Assembly (NCBI GenBank): GCA_033720975.1
Contig: JAWWBL010000061.1
Span: 1 to 9,601, forward strand
Direction of reading: 5' to 3'
Source of the DNA: JAWWBL01 sp033720975
Lineage (GTDB): Bacteria; Actinomycetota; Acidimicrobiia; Spongiisociales; ZC4RG35
DNA: 9,601 bases
Shown: positions 1-7,023 of the stretch, one piece after another
How the letters are laid out: each line of letters opens with the position of its first letter
Position numbering within the stretch: position 1 is the first letter of the stretch
Position numbers and translations under genes: made by a program
The notes under the pieces: generated by a model
What the model was told of the DNA's origin: nothing
The model's database searches: none
Seen by the model: the letters and a program-made list of their open reading frames with translations, nothing else

Positions 1-540
1 GGCCAGAGCCCCAAAACCGGCGATCGCAAGAGAGATGGCGACGACACCGTGCATCACCGAGCCGCTGATATTCACGATCGCCACCCGTCGAAACCTCAGC
101 GACCGAATCAAGTGACTTGATGGAATTCGCGATGTAAGACTGAACGGGAGTATCAGCGCCGAGGTTGCCACCAAGGGAGCCGCATCCTCGGACCCCGCAA
201 GCATGGCCGCAGGCGTCGACACGAGTAGGACCAGACCTCCAGCTAAGACTCCCAGGCCTAACGAGGTCCAAAAGAATGTGGAGAAGGCAACGCTATCCAG
301 CGACTCACGACGGACCAGCGCGGCACCCAATCCGACGCTTGTGAGGAGGTCGAACATCGTCACCACGAGAACCGTTATTGCGACTAGCCCAAACTCCGCA
401 TCAGTCAATAGACGCGCTAGCACGGCCGTAGTAACGATGCTCGTGACTTGCAGGACAACGCTTCTGACCGCCCCCCACCGACCCCCTGACATAGCGTGGG
501 CCGTGAAGGAACTCGGGTCGGGAGCCGAAGAGTCGGTCAA
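1..540 (-). CDS. WzxC-type polysaccharide flippase, N-terminal part (runs off left edge)
   Basis: The 180 visible residues read as the start of a polytopic MOP/Polysacc_synt exporter, which would flip lipid-linked repeat units across the cytoplasmic membrane. The sequence shows the family pattern: an amphipathic start (SGGRWGAVRS, residues 18-27), helix 1 ending in ARLLTDAEFGLVA (42-54), then DLLTSVGLGAALVRRE (64-79). Hydrophobic stretches follow at about 93-115, 121-134 and 160-180, with the family-like segment IRSLRFRRVA (145-154) between the last two. The C-terminal part lies outside the window. The start is uncertain. TTG at 540 keeps the conserved N-terminal helix, whereas ATG at 492 would cut it; neither has a strong Shine-Dalgarno site. 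The same frame also has an ATG at 609 overlapping the deacetylase stop, but a TAG at 559-561 separates it from the rest. In the first 60 codons, about 65% of third positions are G or C by hand count, lower than the rightward operon. Family call is firm; start is not. Confidence 0.8.
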   Translation of the reverse strand, partial: MTDSSAPDPSSFTAHAMSGGRWGAVRSVVLQVTSIVTTAVLARLLTDAEFGLVAITVLVVTMFDLLTSVGLGAALVRRESLDSVAFSTFFWTSLGLGVLAGGLVLLVSTPAAMLAGSEDAAPLVATSALILPFSLTSRIPSSHLIRSLRFRRVAIVNISGSVMHGVVAISLAIAGFGALA

Positions 541-605
541 GATTCCATGGACAAGTCTCTACCGGGCGACCGCGAGCCGCCTAGCAATTGCAGCGACACT
601 AGGCG

Positions 606-1391
606 TCATGGGCCTGCGTAACCTCGCAGTCGTCGCCTGACCTCTTCTTCCATCACCAGACCCCGCTTCAAACGGCCAGAAAACCAAAGACGCCCGTCGC
701 TAAGTTGGATCGGGAATCGATGCATCAGATGCTGGTCATGGGACGTCGAACTCCTCATACCAGGAGATCCCAAAGCGGCTGTTGCATACCGACTGCGGAC
801 AATTCTGTCTCCCTCTGGGGACCAATACCCCCAAGGGTAAGCAAAGTGTTCAACGCGCACGCCGAGGCGTTCCGCGATGAGTCCGTCGCTAATCCTCAGC
901 TCTTCCTCGATAGCGTGTGAATCAAGATGGCGGAGGTCGCTGTGGTTGTGAGTGTGGGAACCAACCGTGAGCAGCCCGGACTCGAGCATTTGTAGGACCG
1001 ACCTCCATTCGACAGCGGCGACATCAGAATCGTCCCGACCTCTCTCGAGCAAGCCCGTTGAGAGGTAGATCACGAATGGGAATCGAAGGGCGGTCAAGGT
1101 CGGAAACGCGTTCTGGTGCACGCTTCGATAGCCGTCGTCAAAGGTCAAGACGACGAGCCGATCTGAATCGGGCTCGTACCATCTCTCCAACGCGGTGTCG
1201 AGACTGACAACCTCGCGATGCTCGGCCAGCCACTTCATCTGCCACTCGAAGTCGTCGACGCTCACTTCCATTTGGCGGCCCGTGTTCAAACCGACGCAGT
1301 GGTAAATGAGCACCCTCGGCCCGCGACGCGTGGGTAGGAGAAGGTCGACCGCGACAAAAAGACCCTTGGCCGCCGCCCGTACGAGGCTCAT
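606..1391 (-). CDS. Polysaccharide deacetylase, NodB/CE4 family
   Basis: A 261-residue carbohydrate esterase family 4 protein, likely removing acetyl groups from a polysaccharide or its precursor. NodB motif 1 is TFDDG (residues 83-87, with the metal-binding aspartate). Motif 2 is HTHNH (146-150, the metal-binding histidines). Motif 3 is FAYPWG (183-188). An N-terminal YHCVG (30-34) matches the common YHxVG segment. There is a hydrophobic stretch near the N-terminus (11-19) but no clear cleavable signal peptide, so the location is uncertain. The ATG directly follows the TGA of the upstream chain-length gene (TGAATG), which points to translational coupling. Its own stop overlaps an ATG (ATGA at 606-609) in the flippase frame. 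Such deacetylases are common in exopolysaccharide loci. The exact substrate cannot be read from the sequence. Confidence 0.93.
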   Translation of the reverse strand: MSLVRAAAKGLFVAVDLLLPTRRGPRVLIYHCVGLNTGRQMEVSVDDFEWQMKWLAEHREVVSLDTALERWYEPDSDRLVVLTFDDGYRSVHQNAFPTLTALRFPFVIYLSTGLLERGRDDSDVAAVEWRSVLQMLESGLLTVGSHTHNHSDLRHLDSHAIEEELRISDGLIAERLGVRVEHFAYPWGYWSPEGDRIVRSRYATAALGSPGMRSSTSHDQHLMHRFPIQLSDGRLWFSGRLKRGLVMEEEVRRRLRGYAGP

Positions 1392-4046
1392 TCAGGCGCT
1401 CGCGGTGCTTACAGTCAACTCTTCGTCGGTGAGGACTGGAGCTGCGAGAAGCCCCAGGCGTTGGAGGGGCGCGATGTTCGGCTGTATTCCCTCGGTCCAC
1501 ACAGGATCCCAGCCTCGCGGCTGTTGATCGGCTCGACGCCACGGATAGACGAGTTTGGCCTCATCGGTCGAGCCCACGTGGAGGAGATTCAGCGAAATCT
1601 GGAACAGATGGGAATCCCTCAACTTCTCTTCAAGCCGGTGCGCCTCCTCCTCCTCGCTATCTGCCCTCGCCTCATGGAGCCTTTTTTCAAAGCCGTCTAT
1701 CAGTTGCCGGACCAGCTCGACATTGATTTTGTGAATAGTGTCCTTGTCCAGCCTTCGACCGTTGACCAGAAGCTGGACCGAGCCGCCCTCACTTCTCAGA
1801 TGCCAAACAGTTGGCTGGCGACTGGTCCTTTCGATGTGCTGAGTAAAGAACTCTGCCGCTATCCAGTCGTTCAAAGCGCCTACGGGATCCCGTGGATCGC
1901 CGCCGAGCACCCGGGCAAACTCAGAAGCCAAGCCGATTCCATCTTCTTTCCCCAGCTCGTCGCACAACTCAAGGACCAACTGATCACCAATGGATGGGTG
2001 TCCTTCCACGCTTTCCAGCGGCACGAAGCCATGCTTGACGACCAAATCAATGGCGAGGGCCGTCAGATTCGCCTGTCCCTTTGTGGCAGTCATGATGTCC
2101 TCAACGCGAGCGATGACATACTGGGCCACAGGCATATACGCCCGTCCGTTGTCGGTAGAGCGAAGGCTCTCAAGGACCTCAACTCCGAGGTTGTCCCTGT
2201 TGGTCGAGCTCGAATCGCCACGATCCAGGACCTGCGCTTGAACGAGTTCCTCGGCTAGATCTTTGAAGGTCCCGCCGGTGAGGAGATCAGATGCCTTGGC
2301 TCCCGGGAACGGATATCGGCTGAGTCGGTCTGTCGCCGACACCGAGCTCATCTTCTTGGAAATGTCCCGACGCCTGCGTTCCAGCCTCGGAAGGACCCGC
2401 TCACTGCCATGAATGGAGACGGCTCCGAGGGCCTCGACCCGCCGATGGGCCAGTTCGGAGACAACGGCCGCAACACCGGTAGAAGTCGCATCGCCAGGCG
2501 ATAGAACCAGCAGGGCGCGCCCGACACGCTGGGCGACCACCTGCGCCACCGGGGATTTAGAGCTGCCTGCGACAATCAGCACCAGGTCGAACATCGATCC
2601 CGCTTCGTCGAGCAAAGCTCTGAACTGAGGGCCCGCCGCGGCATCCGCGGGAGACGCTGGGGCGGGACCGGCCGGTATGACGGTCAGATGGGCGCGGAGG
2701 CTAATGGCCCGGCTAAGGGTCTCTTGCAGTCCGCTCCGAAGGGCCTCCTCAGGCACGGAAGCGATCTGGAGAGCGGAGTAGAGCGTCGGCTCGCCCACAT
2801 CGAACTCGCTGATCTGGGCGGGCGCCATGTAGTCGGCGTCGACCAGCAGGACTGATTTGCCTGCGCTGGCGAAGGAGGTGGCAAGGTCCGCGGCGATGGC
2901 ATGCGTCGTCTCCGGATCCACCTTTTCTCCTATCAGCGCCACGGCGCTGCGCTCGCGACCAAGGACGCCCTCCAACGTGGTGCGCAGGGCTTGAATTGAT
3001 CCCTTACGCCCGACCGCTCCAACAGAGTCGTACCAAGGGGCCCCAGGCATTGAAGATGTCTTGCGGAACGGAACTTCCGCCAGAACGGGAACCGGCAGGT
3101 CTTCGGGCAACCAGAACTCACGCCGGGCCCGGGCCACGAAGGCTGCCGCGAACACACCAAGTGCGAGGCCACCCAGGAAACCGACGATCCCGTTGACCAT
3201 CGGGTTCAGAGGATCGGGGGTCAGATTGCGGAACGTGGCTGGCTCGAGCCGCCCGCCTCCCGACACTCCAAGACTTCGCAACGCGACTCTTGCGTAGTCG
3301 ACGGAAAGCAGGTCGAGGCTGCGCTGAAGGCCATCTCTTCTCAGCTTGGCAGCCGCGGAGAGTGCGGCGACCGGCCGCGGTTGCAGGTTTGCCTTCTCTT
3401 CCAGGATCTCGGTGAGGATTGACTCCAAACGCTGCCGCTCCAAGGCATTGCTTCGCTGCTGCTCCTCGCTCGCAACGGCGTCGTTGACGGTGAGGGAGAC
3501 GATCCGACTCTCCAAGGCTGCGATCTGCTGGTCAAGCAGATCATGTCGGGCCGCCAGAATCTGGTCCGCAGCGGACAGTCGCGGCTGCAATGACTCGATC
3601 TCCTCTTGGATCTCCAATGCCTGCGCCTCGTACTCGGCGAGCAATTCGTTGACATCTCCACCGACAACAGGATCGGTGTCGAAGTAAGCCTGGACCAGCT
3701 CGGTGGCGATCGCTAGTGCCGCGTCGCTGGACTCGCCGCGGGCGACGAAAACCAGGCGAGCCGAAGCTGTGTCGGCGAAGATCGATGAGCCCGGATACGT
3801 GGCGAGCAAATCCTCGGCGGCAAGGAGAGCCAACCCGCGAGCATCCTCTATCACCTCGCCGAGATCCTCTATTGACTGACCTTCGGCCGGGTCGAATCTC
3901 AGGGGGATGGCGGCCTCAAATAGGCCTGTGCGTTCGACGTTGGCCAGAGCCGTGAAGCCGACCGCGGTAGCACCGCCAATGATCGCCAGGAGCAGGACCA
4001 CCCTCCACCTATGCCGGAGGACCCTGGAGAGCCGACTTAGCTCCAT
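1392..4046 (-). CDS. Wzz/BY-kinase-like chain-length protein with degenerate ATPase and PglX-like C-terminal tail
   Basis: An 884-residue membrane protein. Residues 1-36 hold a short cytoplasmic start and TM1 (about 16-36). Residues 37-275 form an extracytoplasmic region with a coiled coil (about 135-255). The proline-rich TPDPLNP (266-272) leads into TM2 (about 276-304). This is the Wzz/chain-length arrangement. Residues 340-550 follow the BY-kinase (CpsD/Wzc) ATPase fold, with LLVDAD (400-405, Walker A') kept. The Walker A region reads GEKVDPETT (373-381) instead of GxxGxGKST, and the Walker B region FDLVLIVAG (486-494) has V492 where FDxVIID has its aspartate. There is no tyrosine cluster, so ATP hydrolysis and autophosphorylation are unlikely. 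A charged linker (555-600) follows. Residues from about 685 to 880 resemble the C-terminal tail of PglX/Eco57I-type methyltransferases. The start overlaps the dehydratase end by 10 bp. The role is probably polymer length control; kinase function is doubtful. Confidence 0.85.
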   Translation of the reverse strand: MELSRLSRVLRHRWRVVLLLAIIGGATAVGFTALANVERTGLFEAAIPLRFDPAEGQSIEDLGEVIEDARGLALLAAEDLLATYPGSSIFADTASARLVFVARGESSDAALAIATELVQAYFDTDPVVGGDVNELLAEYEAQALEIQEEIESLQPRLSAADQILAARHDLLDQQIAALESRIVSLTVNDAVASEEQQRSNALERQRLESILTEILEEKANLQPRPVAALSAAAKLRRDGLQRSLDLLSVDYARVALRSLGVSGGGRLEPATFRNLTPDPLNPMVNGIVGFLGGLALGVFAAAFVARARREFWLPEDLPVPVLAEVPFRKTSSMPGAPWYDSVGAVGRKGSIQALRTTLEGVLGRERSAVALIGEKVDPETTHAIAADLATSFASAGKSVLLVDADYMAPAQISEFDVGEPTLYSALQIASVPEEALRSGLQETLSRAISLRAHLTVIPAGPAPASPADAAAGPQFRALLDEAGSMFDLVLIVAGSSKSPVAQVVAQRVGRALLVLSPGDATSTGVAAVVSELAHRRVEALGAVSIHGSERVLPRLERRRRDISKKMSSVSATDRLSRYPFPGAKASDLLTGGTFKDLAEELVQAQVLDRGDSSSTNRDNLGVEVLESLRSTDNGRAYMPVAQYVIARVEDIMTATKGQANLTALAIDLVVKHGFVPLESVEGHPSIGDQLVLELCDELGKEDGIGLASEFARVLGGDPRDPVGALNDWIAAEFFTQHIERTSRQPTVWHLRSEGGSVQLLVNGRRLDKDTIHKINVELVRQLIDGFEKRLHEARADSEEEEAHRLEEKLRDSHLFQISLNLLHVGSTDEAKLVYPWRRADQQPRGWDPVWTEGIQPNIAPLQRLGLLAAPVLTDEELTVSTASA
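1407..1994 (-). other. Region encoding a domain resembling the PglX/Eco57I-type methyltransferase C-terminus
   Basis: This stretch codes for residues about 685-880 of the chain-length protein. Seen directly: WIAAEFFTQHIERTSRQPTVWHL (in part at 728-750), LDKDTIHKIN (766-775), a charged helical stretch (776-812), and EGIQPNIAPLQRLGLLAAPVL (within 852-872). From memory, PglX and related adenine methyltransferases end with a similar order: a (D/E)FFxxHxxR segment, a PxxWxLxS strand, a YHRLxxDTL-like segment, a long coiled helix, then DDGVxxNIAPLQxxGLL. No methyltransferase catalytic motif (NPPY) is present. The homology is an inference by eye; no search was run. GC at third codon positions is about 65% over 60 codons from residue 746, against about 82% over 60 codons from residue 380 (hand counts). 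Confidence 0.55.
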
Positions 4047-5962
4047 GAGGCGACGCGGCGGACCTCGCCGGGTTCGAGATCAAGCTCCGTTGAGAATCCG
4101 TCGAAATTCGCGTTGGCAACGGCAGTCAGTCGAGATAGGAGACTACGTGTGTCGCTTCCGAGCGCCGAGTCTTCCATCAAGGCGACCTCATTGAGTAGCA
4201 CGTGCGCCTCCGGGACGTCCAGTCGCACCTCGAACACCTTCTCGTGGGAGGTTGGCATCATTGGGTCGAGTGCCAACATCTCCGATAGCTTTTCCCCAGG
4301 GCGTCGGCCTGTGTAGGTGATCTCTATGTCCCGATCGGGAGACAGGCCTGCCAGCCTGATCAAACGCCGGGCCAGGTCCTCGATGTTCACTGGCTCGCCC
4401 ATGTCCAGAAGAAACACCTCAGACCCGTTGGCGAGTGCCGCGGCTTGAAGCACGAGCTGTACGGCCTCGTCGACAGTCATAAAGTATCTCGTCATGGCGG
4501 GGTCTGTCACAGTCACCGGACCTCCGGATTGGATCTGTGAGATGAACGTTGGTATGACGCTTCCTCTGCTGCCTAGTACGTTCCCAAACCGTACCGCCGA
4601 ATAGACACAACCATCATCACGCTCATGACCCACCTGTGTCATCAGCTCCGCGACCCGCTTCGTCGCTCCCATCACCGAGCTGGGCGACACGGCTTTGTCG
4701 GTCGAGATGAGGACGAAGCGCTCCATACCATTGCGCGAGCCGGCCTCGATGACATTGCGTGTTCCTGCGATATTGGTGAGGACCGCCTCCTCGGGAAATT
4801 CCTCCAGAATCGGGACGTGCTTGAGGGCGGCTGCATGAAAGACGACGTCCGGCTGTACCGCTTCGAACACTCGCAGAACCTGCTCGCCGCGTCGCACATC
4901 CCCAAGGATCAGGTTCGTCGACCCTTCCCACTTGAGCCGAGCTTCGTGTAGCAGTGTCTCATCACGGTCTAGGGCCCAAACACCGCTTGGAGCGTATGAC
5001 AGCACCTGGCGGACCACCTCTGAGCCAATCGAGCCACCCGCTCCAGTCACAAGGATCTTCTTCCCCTCGAGTATGGAAGCCACCTGCGTCAGGTCGGTGT
5101 CTACCGCGTCACGGACGAGTATGTCTTCGACCCGGATATCACGAACATCGACGGCGGTCGCGCCGTCTTGCATGATGTCCTGGGCCGCAGGGAGCACGCG
5201 CAATCGCACATCGACGTCGAGGCAAAGATCCACCACCCGTCTCAGCAGCCGTGCGTCGCTGCCGATGACAACCACCTCATCGACCTCGTATTCAGTGGCG
5301 ATCTCACTTATGTCATCGATGCCACCCAGGACCTCGGCTCCGGCAAGGCGCCGCTTCTGGTGATTGCCTCCAGGGAGATCTCCGATGAACCCAACCACAC
5401 GCCGCGGTCCACCAATTCTGGGTACCGAGCGCGCGAAGGTGGCAGCCTCCTGGCCGAGGCCGACGACGAGCACCCGGATGGCCTCGTCACCGATCTTCTT
5501 GAACGAGAACAGGCGAGAGCGGAATCGCACCATCCCCATCGCGAGGAGCGAGCCGAGGCCCCCCACTACCAACACGGAGTATGGGATGACGAAGCCCGTG
5601 AGCTCGCGGGCCATCCAGCTCAGCCCGATAAGGACAGAAGATGTGGCCGCATTGGCAACTGCGACCCGCATTGCCTCTGAGGTGCTTGCGTGCTCCCACA
5701 CGTGACCATACGCACCGGCCAAGACGTTGGCGGCGAGGTGCAGCGCGATGATCACAGGCATCGCCAACATCAGGTCCGACCAGAATCCGGTCGTGTCGCC
5801 CACTAGCGGGTCGATCATGCGCAAGCCCAGACCAAGGGTGTAGGAGGCGACAACAACGAAGACGTCGACCAATGCGAAAGCGATGTCTGCCCTCACCCGC
5901 GAGGCCGCCGAGGCTATCGCCCCACCGGTAGTAGCTGCCCCGTTGTTGACCCCTTGCGCCAC
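4037..5962 (-). CDS. Membrane-bound UDP-sugar 4,6-dehydratase (FlaA1/WbpM/PglF/CapD family)
   Basis: A 641-residue polysaccharide-synthesis nucleotide-sugar dehydratase. Four hydrophobic segments sit at the N-terminus (about 26-50, 63-84, 100-116 and 124-145). A first Rossmann-like domain begins at VLVVGLG (164-170), and the catalytic extended SDR domain begins at TGAGGSIGSE (306-315). The catalytic region has STDKAVSP (420-427) and MGATK (431-435). Methionine in place of the usual SDR tyrosine is typical of the long WbpM/PglF enzymes, which convert UDP-GlcNAc to the 4-keto-6-deoxy sugar used for QuiNAc, FucNAc or bacillosamine-type residues. The exact substrate is inferred from the family. 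The GTG start at 5962 is chosen because GGGAGG lies 4 nt upstream and the N-terminus then fits the family. A start at 6115 would add 51 unfamily-like residues across the control region. First gene of the leftward operon; its end overlaps the next start by 10 bp. Confidence 0.92.
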   Translation of the reverse strand: MAQGVNNGAATTGGAIASAASRVRADIAFALVDVFVVVASYTLGLGLRMIDPLVGDTTGFWSDLMLAMPVIIALHLAANVLAGAYGHVWEHASTSEAMRVAVANAATSSVLIGLSWMARELTGFVIPYSVLVVGGLGSLLAMGMVRFRSRLFSFKKIGDEAIRVLVVGLGQEAATFARSVPRIGGPRRVVGFIGDLPGGNHQKRRLAGAEVLGGIDDISEIATEYEVDEVVVIGSDARLLRRVVDLCLDVDVRLRVLPAAQDIMQDGATAVDVRDIRVEDILVRDAVDTDLTQVASILEGKKILVTGAGGSIGSEVVRQVLSYAPSGVWALDRDETLLHEARLKWEGSTNLILGDVRRGEQVLRVFEAVQPDVVFHAAALKHVPILEEFPEEAVLTNIAGTRNVIEAGSRNGMERFVLISTDKAVSPSSVMGATKRVAELMTQVGHERDDGCVYSAVRFGNVLGSRGSVIPTFISQIQSGGPVTVTDPAMTRYFMTVDEAVQLVLQAAALANGSEVFLLDMGEPVNIEDLARRLIRLAGLSPDRDIEITYTGRRPGEKLSEMLALDPMMPTSHEKVFEVRLDVPEAHVLLNEVALMEDSALGSDTRSLLSRLTAVANANFDGFSTELDLEPGEVRRVASWS

Positions 5963-5966
5963 TTTG

Positions 5967-5972
5967 CCTCCC
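5967..5972 (-). promoter_or_regulatory. Shine-Dalgarno site deciding the dehydratase start
   Basis: On the minus strand GGGAGG is followed by CAAA and then GTG (5962-5960). It is the strongest ribosome binding site near this gene and supports the GTG start over the upstream in-frame ATG at 6115. Confidence 0.75.
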
Positions 5973-6000
5973 AAGCAAATCCCGCTCCGCCGGGGCCAAA

Positions 6001-6051
6001 CACTATCAAAGTGGGGCAAACACCGAAAGTGGAAGTTGAGCACTTTCCGTG
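6001..6051. promoter_or_regulatory. Three CAC...GTG inverted-repeat sites spaced 20 bp apart (candidate operators)
   Basis: On the plus strand, CACTATCAAAGTG starts at 6001, CACCGAAAGTG at 6021 and CACTTTCCGTG at 6041. Each begins with CAC and ends with GTG (N7, N5 and N5 centres), and the starts are exactly 20 bp apart, close to two helical turns. The second and third are near reverse complements of each other (10 of 11 bases). They sit between the divergent operons, 38-89 bp upstream of the dehydratase GTG and 97-147 bp upstream of the epimerase ATG. This suggests binding sites for a dimeric regulator acting on one or both directions. The regulator is unknown. Confidence 0.5.
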
Positions 6052-6064
6052 CTCGGGGCAGAAT
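6036..6064 (+). promoter_or_regulatory. Weak candidate promoter for the rightward operon
   Basis: TTGAGC (6036-6041) and CAGAAT (6059-6064) are separated by 17 bp and each match the sigma-70 consensus at 4 of 6 positions. The third CAC...GTG site lies at the edge of the -35 box and in the spacer, as a repressor site would. Matches this weak occur by chance. No convincing promoter was found for the opposite strand. Confidence 0.25.
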
Positions 6065-6094
6065 GGGGTCTGAGCCGGTTCGCTTGCTCTTGTC

Positions 6095-6144
6095 ACCCGA
6101 GGTGGGATCGGGCAAGCTCGGCGGAGTTGATGACCCGAGGTGGG
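6095..6144 (+). repeat. 12-bp direct repeat; downstream copy holds the epimerase ribosome binding site
   Basis: ACCCGAGGTGGG occurs at 6095-6106 and again at 6133-6144, 38 bp apart. With the C before it, the first copy forms CACCCGAGGTG (6094-6104), another CAC-N5-GTG site. The second copy contains GAGGTG, 5 nt before the epimerase ATG at 6148, and looks like its Shine-Dalgarno sequence. Whether the first copy is a regulatory site or a duplicated leader is open. Confidence 0.5.
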
Positions 6145-6147
6145 CGG

Positions 6148-7023
6148 ATGAGAGCAGTGGTGACCGGTGCGGCCGGATTCCTAGGCCGTCATGTCGCGCG
6201 CCAATTGGTTGACAGCGGTTGGAACGTCGCCGGTTTTGATCTCAGCACCATCGACGAGTCGAGAGTGGAGCAAATAGGGGGCGACCTGACCGACCAGGCT
6301 TCCGTCGGAGACGCGCTGGCCGGCTCCGATGTGGTGTTCCACATTGGAGCCGTCGGTGACGTCTACCTCGCCGGGGACCAACCCGAGCTTGCTGCGACAG
6401 TCAACGTGGTGGGCACAGCGAACGTCGCACAAGCCGCCGTACATGTAGGGGCACGGGTCGTATATGCCTCCACCTGGGAGGTGTACGGCGAGCCGATATC
6501 GGAGCCGGTCGACGAAGAACATCCCACCAACCCCGACCATCCCTACAGCATCACCAAGCTCGCCGGCGAGTCTTTGCTGCTCGCGGCCTGTCGGCTCCAG
6601 GGGTTGGATGCGATCGCCCTTCGGCTCGGGACCGCGTATGGCAGCGGAATGCGCGACAACTCGGTGTTCTCCATTTTTCGAAACCGCGCCATGCGAGGAG
6701 AGCCGATCACGATTCAAGGTGACGGATCACAAACGAGGCAGTTCACCCACGCCAGCGATATCGCTCGCGCATTCGAATTGGCTGCTCGATCTCAGGTGAC
6801 CGGAACCGCCTTCAATATCGTGTCACCGGAGACGACGAGCATCAGGGAGCTTGCCGAGCGGGTTGTTACGAGATACCCGACGGAGCTCGTCTTTGGCCCG
6901 CCCCGCCCAGGCGACGTTCCCCCCGCCAAGGTGAGTTCGAAAAAGGCGGAGGCCGAGCTCGACTGGACAGCACGGGTCTCCTTTGCCGAGGGCATGGAAA
7001 GGTTCCTGGACAGTGACGGATAG
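6148..7023 (+). CDS. NAD-dependent epimerase/dehydratase (extended SDR, nucleotide-sugar)
   Basis: A 291-residue extended short-chain dehydrogenase, likely acting on an NDP-sugar in the cytoplasm, for example as a 4-epimerase, dehydratase or reductase. The cofactor motif is TGAAGFLG (residues 6-13), with D31 at the end of strand 2 as expected for NAD. The catalytic residues are S108/T109 and YSITK (Y133, K137). A family-typical segment, DGSQTRQFTHASD, lies at 192-204. The ATG at 6148 is chosen because GAGGTG lies 5 nt upstream and the Rossmann strand starts at once (MRAVVTG). In-frame starts at 6130 and 6049 are possible but add atypical N-termini. First gene of the rightward operon. The length is slightly short of typical UDP-glucose 4-epimerases (about 310-340 residues), so the exact substrate is left open. 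Confidence 0.9.
   Translation: MRAVVTGAAGFLGRHVARQLVDSGWNVAGFDLSTIDESRVEQIGGDLTDQASVGDALAGSDVVFHIGAVGDVYLAGDQPELAATVNVVGTANVAQAAVHVGARVVYASTWEVYGEPISEPVDEEHPTNPDHPYSITKLAGESLLLAACRLQGLDAIALRLGTAYGSGMRDNSVFSIFRNRAMRGEPITIQGDGSQTRQFTHASDIARAFELAARSQVTGTAFNIVSPETTSIRELAERVVTRYPTELVFGPPRPGDVPPAKVSSKKAEAELDWTARVSFAEGMERFLDSDG

Noticed and set aside
203..640. Plus-strand open frame of 145 codons
   Set aside because: The minus strand in the same place encodes a clear flippase. The plus-strand translation is rich in R, T, S and A with no domain.
1407..1994. A true DNA methyltransferase gene
   Set aside because: Although the tail resembles PglX C-termini, the protein has no SAM-binding or NPPY motif, so it should not be annotated as a methyltransferase.
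1461..2258. Plus-strand open frame of 265 codons opposite the PglX-like region
   Set aside because: It lies in exact antisense codon register to the chain-length gene, where stops arise only opposite TTA, CTA and TCA codons, which are rare in GC-rich genes. The translation shows no recognisable domain and no operon context fits.
5963..6115. In-frame upstream extension of the dehydratase to an ATG at 6115
   Set aside because: The extra 51 residues are not like the family and cross the repeat-rich divergent control region. The GTG at 5962 has a clear GGGAGG site.
6049..6147. In-frame upstream extension of the epimerase to an ATG at 6049
   Set aside because: The Rossmann strand starts directly at the ATG at 6148, which has a well-placed GAGGTG. 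The extension overlaps candidate operators.
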